Assembly (NCBI GenBank): GCA_963277665.1
Contig: OY728125.1
Coordinates: 1,714,626,889-1,714,690,888 of the forward strand
DNA length: 64,000 nt
Reading direction: 5' to 3'
DNA from: Viscum album
Lineage: Eukaryota > Streptophyta > Magnoliopsida > Santalales > Viscaceae
Of the stretch, positions 9,243 through 18,429 are shown piece by piece. Each line of letters begins with the position of its first letter. The first letter of the stretch is position 1. A program made the position numbers and the translations under genes. The notes below the pieces were generated by a model. The model saw only the letters and a list, made by a program, of their open reading frames with translations, did not search any database and was not told the DNA's origin.

Positions 9243-9350
9243 ATGGACTTGAATGAAGTTGCGGGGATGAGGATTAAATTTTATGCTGTTGCTGCTGTTG
9301 TATTCACTGTACTTGTTTTAGTTTGTGTGTTTTTGGTGAAAATGATTTAA
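9243..9350 (+). pseudogene. In-frame membrane-anchor tail cut off from the GRF frame by one TGA
   Basis: The frame of 8940-9224 continues after the stop at 9222-9224. An ATG at 9243 starts a 35-residue segment whose second half (FYAVAAVVFTVLVLVCVFLV) is a clear transmembrane helix before TAA at 9348-9350. Plant GRF proteins often end in exactly such a helix, so the ancestral protein probably had both parts. A short splice event or readthrough could still join them. Confidence 0.55.
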
Positions 9351-9690
9351 TTTTATGACTTTGGCACTAGTTTTAGTACAAATTTTGGTACTAGTTTTTG
9401 TACCAATTTTCCGAACAGTAGCAATACCAGTTTTGGTATTACAAATATGTAGTTTTTCCTTCAAAATAGACCGATTTTCCATGGTGTATCAATCTCTAAC
9501 AATATACATCTACCAAAACTGAAGGGCCTGAAAATATATACATCTACCAAACAGTTGGTGCACCAGTTTTTCTTAATACACACCTACCAAAACTGATGGC
9601 CTACAAAATACATCTTATTGAAAATATACATATACCAAATGGGCAGTACAACAGTTTTTCAATAGGTGCATGGAATTGCAGCAATGTCAA
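9351..9690. other. Non-coding, repetitive 3' region
   Basis: No ORF of note. It holds small inverted words (GTACCAAAATT-like, 9365-9460) and three loosely repeated lines around ATACATCTACCAAAACTGA (9505-9620). Confidence 0.4.
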
Positions 9691-9880
9691 CGCAGCAATG
9701 CTGATGTTCAGCCCCTCCAATGCAGAACTGTCAATGCAGTAATGCAGCAATGCTGATGTTCAGCCCCTCCGATGCAGAACTGTCAATGCAGCAATGCTGA
9801 TGTTCAGCCCCTCCAATGCAGAACTGTCAATGCAGCAATGCCCATGTTCAGTCCCTTCGAAATATATATCTTATTGCAAT
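9690..9880. repeat. 44-52-bp minisatellite, four units
   Basis: GCAGCAATGCTGATGTTCAG recurs at 9692, 9744 and 9788, with a diverged copy at 9832 (spacings 52, 44 and 44). Each unit contains CCCCTCC.ATGCAGAACTGT. A further partial copy lies near 9928. Confidence 0.9.
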
Positions 9881-9999
9881 GTCAATAGGTGGAAAGGTGG
9901 CTGCTTCGGCATTAGGTCTCAGCCCCTCCAAAGCAGCAATGCTGATGTTGAGTTGGTGCATGGGATTGCAGCCAAGCTCTTTATACATCATACAAGTTA

Positions 10000-10146
10000 A
10001 CGTCAGCAGTTTCATCATCAGATGCTGGGCCCTCATTTGAGAATGAGGTCACTATCTGTATCAAATACATGGGTCTGGAATATCTGAAGGACCCAGAAAC
10101 TGCAAAAGAATTCTGTATTAATGTTTCTAGATTGTTTGCAGACTAG
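10000..10146 (+). pseudogene. C-terminal exon-like frame of unknown origin
   Basis: An open stretch ending at the TAG at 10144-10146 translates to a balanced, acidic peptide containing FENEVTICIKYMGLEYLKDP and ETAKEFCINVSRLFAD. Its composition is protein-like and unlike the surrounding repeats. I do not recognise the family. It lies downstream of the GRF frame on the same strand and may be part of the same old transcript or of another element. Confidence 0.3.
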
Positions 10147-10516
10147 AAATTGCAGTCATCCAAATAATTGGCTAGCAAATAGCAAATAAATAAATAAAAT
10201 TCAGGTTTTAAACATGCAAACTACACCAATATATATGCAATAACATGAAAACCATACAAATCACTGCCTTAACATAGAAGTCAGATTTAAAACAAGCATA
10301 GTTTGACCAATACAACTGCAACAGACAGAAAACAAAAAATGCAAAAACCGGGGACTTGGACATCCAACAATGGAAACTAGAAACAGAATTATAACACACA
10401 AGTAGGTTTTTAGAAAAAAAATTTGCCCAACGGTTCCCGTACTAAGATAGATTTAGCATCTTACAAAAACCAATTAATAGGTTTTCATCACATATTATCT
10501 TCGAGTATGGTGCAAC
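10147..10516. other. AT-rich spacer, nothing recognised
   Basis: No supported gene. It borders the 3' end of the Harbinger-derived Myb-like frame, so it probably includes that element's unrecognised terminus. Confidence 0.4.
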
Positions 10517-11399
10517 TCATTCATTGTCAGTGAAATCATCAAGACCCTTCAAGAGAGTGAACAACTCTTCTTTGACAATACGTTTCTCAGGGTCCACTCT
10601 ATCCATATGCCAACCCAAACAATTACCAGAATCCTTAAGGCTTGAACCAAAGTAGCTGCAAGGTTGTTCAACCCATTTAACATCATCTCATCCCGATCAA
10701 GCCTGCCCCTATTCCTTTTTTTAGACCTTGAGCTTGGTTTTGGTGCATGATTGTTTGAATTAGGAGTTGACTCATCCACATTTGTATTGTCTTCATCTAA
10801 CCCATCGTCACCTTTATGAATGTCTTCTAGCACTACTACAAAATAGGGTTTTATCAGCAATAAAAAGAATCTTTATCAGTGCTAAAAAAACGCTGATAAT
10901 GGATACATTATTAAAAGGGGTCCCTTTTATCAGTGATAAAAAAAGCGCCGATAAAAGCCCTTTTTATTAGATTAAAAGTAAAAAAAAAAATTAAAAAAAA
11001 AATCTGTAAATCGGAGGGTAGACCCAGCCCCCTTTCAACAGCGCTAGACCCTCATTTCAACAGCGCTAGGAAGTCCTGCCCGTGCGCGTCTCTGTCGCCC
11101 CTTTAACAGTGCTAGGCGCACACCCTCCACCCTTTAACAGCGCTAGCCCCCCTGCATCTGCCCGTGCACCCCTGCCTCCGCTTGGATTCGAACCTGAGAC
11201 CTCTTCCCTTCCGTGTACACCTTTACTGATTGAAAATTATTTTTTTTATTATTCAAACACTTTTGAGGAAAAAGTGACAAACCATACAAGACTTCAATGA
11301 CCTAAAAACAATCAACCCACTACGATAAAAAGTTTTAAGGACAAACAACTCACAGCTTACATAGAAGGGCCCCTACCCAGCATCATAAACATAAAGATC

Positions 11400-12125
11400 A
11401 ATTTCCTCCTACTCATCGCTTCACGACAAGCTGTCATGTGCATGACTGCACGGGCCAATGGACCACCACCAAAAGGCATAATACTCAAACAACAAACCAA
11501 ACTCCATCACCTCAGTCCAAACTACACCTCGAAAATCCACAACAACTGAATCCCAATTTCACACCACACATCGAATCAATCAGCGAACCAAAGCACCATC
11601 TCTTCACCACAACCAACACCATATGATAAACACACCGAAATCGAACCTGCAAGGAAAGCCCCAAGACGCCAGAAGTCAGAACCGAGAATCCCTCTCCCCT
11701 CCGCGCAACACCGGGGCCAGCGTCGAGCCTCGCCTGAAGAGACGATCACCTGGAACACGCCGATGCCTGTCAAAGCCAAAACCACGCCATAGCCTTCACA
11801 AGGGCTGTTGAAGCCAGATCCAACCCTCCGCCGAGCCGATGTTCCAGCTGAAACCATGCCAGGTCTTCCGCAAGAGCAGATGAAGCCAGATCTACACCTT
11901 CGAAGAGCCAAAGCTCCAAGAGTCGGAGCCTTGCCTGAACCATATTCGGGCCGAAACGACAGGGATGACGATTGGAATACTCATCAACCAACTGAGGCAC
12001 GCCCACATAAAGCAGAGGACGTCGACCCGCATCGCACCACGCCGGAGGAGGGGAGGGAGCAAATTGGAGCTCGAAAACCCTAGCCCGCAAGAAGACCGAA
12101 TCGACGCCGCTCGTCTATCTTGTTT
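11400..12125. other. GC-rich cargo segment within the CACTA element
   Basis: This segment is much richer in G+C than its surroundings, and overlapping frames are open on both strands. It includes a 72-bp in-phase tandem duplication (AAGCCAGATC at 11811 and 11883). No protein family is recognisable. Composition and setting suggest captured host sequence, which CACTA elements often carry, but this is inference. Confidence 0.4.
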
Positions 12126-13380
12126 CATTCTCCCTTAATTGATATATCTATTTATTTATATATATATTTAGCTATATTTATTCATATATTAATATAGATT
12201 TATATTAATATATATATACTTATATTAATATATATATATATATATATATATAATTAGTTGTATTTATATATTTATACAATTATTTGTATATTGATATATA
12301 ATTATATCTGTTTATTTATATATATTTTTTGTTATATTTTTTTATTCATATATTAATATATATTTATAAGATTAGTTTTAAATACATTTATAAAATATGT
12401 TTTTGTGTGTGTTTATAAATAAATAAATAAATACATGCATATATACAACACACACACATATTATATATGCGTATCTGTAAGTATAATTATACATATTTAT
12501 ATACATTTACATATATTATATATTAATATGTATATACATATGTTAGAATATATAGATAATATATATTAGTTTGTTAATACAGACACACTAATATATATAT
12601 ATAGACACACATTATATAGGTATATAAGTATTCATATATTTGTATTTTAAATAAAATAGATATTAATTTTTATTTAGATTATACTTATATATTGAGAAAT
12701 ATATTTTATATGTAAATATGTTTAATTATTTATTTATAAAATTATTTTTTTATGTGTGAATATATAAAAAATATGTATATATTGTTATATATTTGATTAT
12801 AAATAATAGTACATTATGAAAAATGATAAAATTTCAAAACCATAATATCAATGTGAATGTAATCCCTAGGAATAAATTCAGTCCCTGCTAAAAAAAAGGC
12901 AAAAAGACCCCCTTAAACGAGACTGAAATTCCATCGAATGTTAAAAGATTTGGATACATTGACTAAAAACTCAGTTTTGGAGGCTTTCTTCACCTTTTTT
13001 TGTCTTGAAAAATGTGACAGAGGATTCTCCTCTGTCATTAGTGCATAGAGCTCATCGTAGGCTTCGATTTGATATGTGGTAGAGCTCAAACGGACACCTA
13101 GATCAAAAGTTATGGCCGTTTGAAGTTTGAGTTACGTTTTCAACTTATTTTAGATCTTTTATTAATTTTTTGATTTTGTGTCTTCAAATTGTTACTAAAT
13201 GATTATTACTCGATAATAATTAGAAAATTATTAATTAATAATATTTTTTAAAATATTTTATAAGTCATTTTCACTAAATATCTTATATATTAAGTGTAAA
13301 TGTCTATTTATACTAATCTAAAACACATTTAAAAAATATATATTATATTTATATCAATATAAATATATTTATATATTAAT
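12125..13380. other. AT-rich filler of the CACTA element
   Basis: Dominated by TA-rich microsatellite-like DNA, including a TATATA run near 12225-12252. A block at about 12840-13150 is ordinary unique-looking sequence without an ORF. Confidence 0.6.
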
Positions 13381-14547
13381 ATGTTATTTTTAATATTTTT
13401 TTTGAAATATGCCTTTTATCAGTGCTAGTAAAGAAAACGCTAATAAAGTTCCCCCTTTATCAGTGCTACTAAAAAAAGTGCTGATAAAGGGGGTCCCTTT
13501 AACAATGCTAAAAAAAGCGCTGATAAAGAAGGTACATTTATCAACGCTAAAAAAACACTGATAAAGAGGTACTTTTAACAACGTTTTTAGCGCTATTAAA
13601 AGAATATTTTATCATCATTTTTTCTTAGCGTTGATAAAATTACCCCCTTTATTAGTGTTTTTTAGCACTGTTAAAGGGTGACGCTGCGTAAAGCTGTTTC
13701 TGTAATAGTGCACCCCATTGGTGCCTCCATCAAGATCCTCAACATCATCATAGTATGACTGCATCTTTTCCCTTTGACTGGCCCTTGCCAAAGACGATGC
13801 TAAATATGTCATCGTTCAGAACCGACTTCTGTCTAAACACAACTGCTTTCTTGTTCCCCTACAATATCTAATGGAAGTTAGAGTAATGAAACTTTAGTAT
13901 TCATTTTTTTTCTTCAGAAAATCAACTTTAATATATTCATACCACACTTCTTTTTCTGTTGTCACACATTATCGATCCGGTCCCAACCGAAACTAGAAAT
14001 ATTCAACAGATCATACATAATGTTGTAGGTGTTTTGTAATGTATTTAAGCAAGATTGGATGCAAGGAATAACTTTTATTCCACAACCAAACCCTGGCTTC
14101 TCAAGCATATTTTCCAATTCTCTCAAATGTCCAAGACAGAATCCATTTTCAACAACAAAATGTCATGTTTCCCGCATGGATAACAAGCACTGAATCAACA
14201 TATCATCTTCATCACCAGTCCAGATGTGAGCCTTTGGCTTTGAAGACTGTGTTTCCATCTTTGACAAATTTAAATTAATGTTCAGTACTTAAATAAAAAC
14301 CATAAAAATCACTACCTAGTGGGCTTCTAGGTCGTCGACCATCCCTCTATTCACTTAGATGGCAACGTTGTCCATAATATGGTGCAAGAAAACCTTCACA
14401 ATTTGTGTACCTTGCATTAACCAAATAATAATGCCCTTGTGGAACAATGAAACCTTTTCTATGGTTTATTGCATCATGCAAAACCCTCCCATCAGGCGGA
14501 CCCTTCCTATCTTGAAAGTACATAAATGAAATATCCATCATGTGTAA

Positions 14548-14959
14548 TGATAGGTGTTCAAGTTAGACAGAGGGGGAAATCAAGAGTTTATGTTGATTCC
14601 TTCTAAAATAATGAGCAGAATTTACAGTAGAAAGAGGAAAGAAGAAGACTAGGAGAAAGGTAGAAGAAATAGAAGAGGAGAAGAATCCTGTGGAGTCGCT
14701 ACACCACTGGGCCGAGACCTAACCCCCTACTGGTTCCGCTGGAAGCCAGTTCCCAAATTTCCAAATCCAGTCCCCTCCACAACCCACTGCTTCCCTTATT
14801 TAAAGGCTGTATTGGAACCTTCTAGAGAGTCAACTTACTGCTATAAATGACAGTTGGAACCTATATAATAGCCTACCAACAACCCCGCTAACCAACATTT
14901 ATTGTATTTACAACACTGCCCCCTGACAGTCCCTCATTATTCTACTTGCATTCCTAACA
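14548..14959 (-). repeat. 3' LTR of the older non-autonomous element
   Basis: 412 bp, TG...CA, next to the purine tract on its right side. Confidence 0.85.
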
Positions 14960-16268
14960 TTGCCCACCCTTTAAAATCCACCTTTCCCTCAAGGTGGAAT
15001 TCAACAATTGCATCTGTAGCAGCTTATGGAACTCCCAGATTTCCTCCTCAACCGTACGGTCCTTCCTTGGCCAATCTCATTCCTATGCGGCATTTCACAA
15101 TCCTCTATCCCTTCCTTATGGGTCCCAACATCTGTGGACAGTAGTAGTGGAGAAATCTGCACCTCCTCCAAAGTAGTTGTAACAACAGGGTTAGTCCATC
15201 TTGGCTACTCCTGCATGCATGCGTTCCTCATAAGAACCGCTTGGACAATTGCTTGTGACGCAGACTTAGGATTCTTGTTAGGACATGCTTTGATAGAAAA
15301 AACCTCACCTCGTGTGAGCAGTACTTTTTGTTTGCTACCAGAAAATGCAAGTAGTCCCACTTGCCTGGCCATAATACTCATTCCAGCCCTCAGCTCGCCT
15401 TCTCCCACGTACAACTCGCTGTCTACACAGGTCTTCGAACCCGGAACTTTGCTTCCTGAGCTACGGTTAACTTTACTATAGCTTGGATTGGAACTCACCT
15501 CTTCATTTTGTACTGGATTAGACTCCATTTTCTCCACACCAATCTTTCCTTGCTTGGTCTGAAAAGTTTTCAAGACCACTGGTCCATCCTTTGATTGCCA
15601 TATCCGTTTCAGTTCATGCTGCTTAGTTCACCACTCCTGCTGCGTCGGTCTGATCTCCTCTTGCATAAGGTTTGAGAAAGTAGAAGGTTGATATCGTACA
15701 GTCACCTCCCATTCATGTTGACAAACATGAAAAATCAGACAGTGGTTCTGTGGCCGACAACTTCCTTCCTACCGCTTTAGCTGTTGTGTTGGACTTGTCT
15801 CTTCCTCTACCCATTATCTATGATTTCCCTTTATCAACAATCCATCTAAAAAGCTCCGACATTTGCTTCGTGGGCTGGTTCATTATCATCATCATCTCCT
15901 GCATATGGATCTCCAAATGTTGTTGACCAATCTTCTATTGGCGTAGTCCAGATTGCAGTTCTTCGACGAATGCCTCTAATGCAGTTAAACAACTCTCCAT
16001 ACATGTTGCCTTCGAGCTACTGCATCTACTGCATCTATTTCATTTGTTGTGCCTGCAGGACTTGCTCCTCCTATCGTGCCTATAGCACCTACTGCTCCTC
16101 CTGCCATGTCTGTAGCGCCTGCTGCGAGTCGACTTCCACTACTGCGTAGGCAAAATTTGTTGCGCCAACATCGTAAGCTCCTGATCAAAACCTATCCGCC
16201 ATGTGATCAAGATCCTGTTACTCCTCTCCAGAAACTCTCTCCAATTTCTCTCAATGAAAGCACCAAAT

Positions 16269-16668
16269 TGATAGGTGCTCGAGTTAGAGAGAGGGAAATC
16301 AAGAGTTTTTGTTGATTAATTCTAAAATAACGAGCAAAATTTATAGTAGAATTAGGAAAGAAGAAGAATAGTAGGAGAAAGGTAAAATAAATAGAATAGG
16401 AGAAGAATACCATGGAGTCGTTGCACCACCGGTTCGAGGCCTAACCCCCTGCTACTTCCGCTGGAAGCCGATTCCCAAATCCCCAAAATCTAGTCCCCTC
16501 TACAGCCCACTGCTCCCCTTATTTAAAGGTTGTACTGGAACCTTCTAGAGAGTCCACTTACAATTGGAACCTCTATACTAACCTACTAACAACCCTGGTA
16601 ACCAACATTTATTGTATTTACAACACCTCCCCTGACATTCCCTCACTATTCTACCCACATTCCTAACA
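16269..16668 (-). repeat. 5' LTR of the older non-autonomous element
   Basis: 400 bp, homologous to 14548-14959 with many substitutions and small indels. Confidence 0.85.
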
Positions 16669-17230
16669 TGTACACACTTCTAGCATATTCATTGTAGCCT
16701 TTCCCTTTTTATTTCTGTATCTTGCATTGTCACCCATTGGGACTTTCACTTTTATATGTGATCCGTCCAAATCATCTAGACAATTATTTAAAAAGGAATA
16801 AAAAAAGAAAGTTTCAGGATATACATGCTACTGAAATCAATATGACATATGTATTTAAAATATAATTTGAACGATATTACCTTGAAATATTTCCACTTCC
16901 CATCATTTGTATCATGTGGGACTGGTTCGGGGACTTCATAAAAAATTTTCCAACAAGAATCATAGCATTTAAAACATCATGAAAATGTCTATTTATTGTT
17001 TTACCAGATATACCAAAGTTAAATTGTATAACTATATTATTCACATGATGTGCAAGGTTATGTAGAAAAAATGACACCTGTTCATCTATAAGCATATTTT
17101 TTTCGCTACCAAATCTCCCTCAGTATCAAGTAAGCTTCAAAACTTATAAAATGTTTTTCTATTCAGGAGAAGTAGGTTATAACATGTGATGCCACTACTA
17201 TAAGCCAACCCTTTCAAATACTTCCTCCTT

Positions 17231-17990
17231 ACATAAAATTCAACAATATAGGGCTCAATACCGATGTAATTCTTCCTCATTGTGTAAGCTGTACATATAA
17301 TTTAAAAAAATGCTTGTACTGTGTGGTTCTTACATGTGAACCAATGAAAAAATTGACCCATTTCCTCCCTTTCTTAAGATGACATAAATATATGATAGTA
17401 AATAAGGAATTGTCAACAATTGTGAAACCAAAATAAACCAGAGTAATATAAATCTTTGACTATAAGTATTGACCAATTAAAATTCCCATATAAACATAAA
17501 CATCACTAGAAAACATATTGTATAAAATTATATGACTATGTTGGAAAATTAATCACAAAGTAGATACAATGCAACACTTCACACAATAATTAACTAGAAG
17601 TAACTACATTATGGATGAGATTTTTCATGTACACCAGCCCTTAAAAAATATTTTTAAGCAATTCATTAAAGGGAAGAACAAACATGACCCACACGTTATA
17701 TAAAAATTTAAAATGGATTTGGAAAATTATTCAAAAATAAGTGAGGAAAATCCAACAAGAATGACTGGAAATGATACTGAAATCAATTTATGAAAAACAA
17801 AGCTGACAGATTAATCAGATTTTTTCAAATGCAATATTGAATAGAGGATTTCCAGGAAAATCAAACAACTCACTTTGGAAACCATTTGAGAAAGGCTTAC
17901 TTTGGGTATAACTCAGTCTAGTAGATAAGACGTACTGAAGTTTGTTGTCGTGTGAGGATATGATGCCTGTGGTGGTGCAGTGGATTCCTT
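17231..17990. other. Upstream Harbinger flank, nothing recognised
   Basis: AT-rich, no ORF with recognisable motifs. It probably includes the 5' non-coding part of the Harbinger element. Confidence 0.4.
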
Positions 17991-17997
17991 ATGACAC

Positions 17998-18195
17998 TAC
18001 AATGGAGTTGTGGGATCATATTATGAAAGAGAACAACAAGCGGTGCTACAATGGAGTTGCAAGATTAGAATACCAGAGAGAGAAACAATGTTCAACATTG
18101 CAATGGATTTATGAGATCGGAATACCAAATAGAAAAACAAGATGCTACAATGGAGCTTCGAGATCAGAATGCCAGAGACAATGATAATGATCATG
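17998..18195 (+). repeat. ~50-bp coding-like tandem repeat, four units
   Basis: The word AATGGA(G/T) followed by a GAGAT.AGAATACCA-like tail recurs with starts near 18001, 18050, 18102 and 18149 (spacings 47-52). One frame gives repeated TMEL(R/Q)D.NAR-like heptads, but stops occur. It could be remains of a coiled-coil gag region; this is not demonstrated. Confidence 0.6.
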
Positions 18196-18429
18196 CATCT
18201 TGGTTCCCAACTATGTGCATGATTTAGGAGGGATATATTCAGATTTTTCAATATTTACCAGGGATATTTTTGTCTAAAAATATATATTTCCATTGCCACC
18301 GTCGTGTTCTATCCCCCTACAAATAGAAGAGCAGTTCCATTGCCATTTCATTGTTTAATAGAACCGTCAAAAAATATAGTTCCTTTTTTGTTTCCCTTTC
18401 CTTAGATCCCTTTACTACATACCAAAGGA

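Larger units (their letters stand above)
10831..13710. mobile_element. Non-autonomous CACTA element inserted in the Myb-like frame
   Basis: The left end reads CACTACTACAAAAT (10831) and the right end, on the minus strand, CACTATTACAGAAA (13710). Inside both ends are repeated words such as TTTATCAGTGCTAAAAAAA and AGCGCTGATAAA in both orientations (10850-10970 and 13400-13690), the subterminal repeats of a family unlike the one at 4800-5169. The 2.9-kb interior has no transposase. Flanking trinucleotides (TAG left, CAC right) do not match, so the target duplication is lost or one end has moved. Confidence 0.85.
10517..14258 (-). pseudogene. Harbinger ORF1: Myb/SANT-like accessory protein, interrupted and decayed
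   Basis: It starts METQSSKPKAHIWTGDEDDM at 14258, the beginning of a Myb/SANT-like domain related to plant L10-interacting proteins. Then follow HLRELENMLEKPGFGCGIKV and NIMYDLLNISSFGWDRIDNV, with an in-frame TGA after LLSMRET and a frameshift before VTTEKEVWYEYIK. The next piece (VVFRQKSVLNDDIFSIVFGK) is the usual FR.K...DD...IFGK segment. The frame is cut at 13711 by a CACTA insertion and resumes at 10830 with an acidic stretch, a basic nuclear-signal-like run (SSRSKKRNRGR) and a C-terminus ending at 10517. In active elements this protein helps bring transposase to the ends. Non-functional here. Confidence 0.85.
14548..16668 (-). mobile_element. Older non-autonomous LTR element inside the Harbinger transposase
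   Basis: Direct repeats at 14548-14959 (412 bp) and 16269-16668 (400 bp) start TGATAGGTG and end CATTCCTAACA. Flanking pentamers TGTAA (14543-14547) and TGTAC (16669-16673) fit a target duplication with one mutation. On the minus strand AAAGGGTGGGCAA precedes the 3' LTR, and TTTGGTGCTTTCATTGAG follows the 5' LTR as primer site. Next to the 3' LTR EFHLEGKVDFKGWAM resembles a gypsy polyprotein end. The 1.3-kb interior is full of stops. Start motif, layout and tail resemble the element at 5224-7699, but the LTRs are clearly more diverged, so this copy is older. Confidence 0.88.
10517..17230 (-). mobile_element. Decayed PIF/Harbinger element carrying two nested insertions
   Basis: Two minus-strand frames typical of plant PIF/Harbinger transposons lie in tandem: a DDE transposase (17230-14347) and then a Myb/SANT-like accessory protein (14258-10517). 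Each is interrupted by a different element (LTR element at 14548-16668; CACTA at 10831-13710). Stops and frameshifts are frequent. Terminal inverted repeats and the TTA/TAA target duplication were not located, so the outer limits are those of coding homology only. Confidence 0.85.
14347..17230 (-). pseudogene. Harbinger transposase (DDE_Tnp_4/HARBI1-like), interrupted and truncated
   Basis: Decayed N-terminal text near 17230-17100 (NRKTFYKF, then LLDTEGDL) leads into a helix-turn-helix stretch (MLIDEQVSFFLHNLAHHVNN at 17095, then ISGKTINRHFHDVLNAMI). Next comes YFKDCLDDLDGSHIKVKVP with the first catalytic Asp region and RYRNKKGKATMNML, up to 16669. There an LTR element is inserted. The frame resumes at 14547 with GPPDGRVLHDAINH (second Asp region) and VPQGHYYLVNARYTNCEGFL, then stops at 14347. 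The final part with the catalytic Glu is missing. It would have cut and moved the element; it cannot now. Confidence 0.9.

Noticed and set aside
9655..9880. Possible CRISPR-like regular repeats
   Set aside because: Units are directly adjacent with no unique spacers and the context is eukaryotic; it is a minisatellite.
11175..11215. GGATTCGAACC resembling a tRNA B box or SINE
   Set aside because: No A box, cloverleaf or poly-A/T tail at the right spacing; the word is common by chance in plant LTR and CACTA DNA.
11576..12128. Overlapping ORFs on both strands in the CACTA cargo
   Set aside because: Open on both strands because of GC richness; no recognisable family, so kept only as cargo and not as genes.
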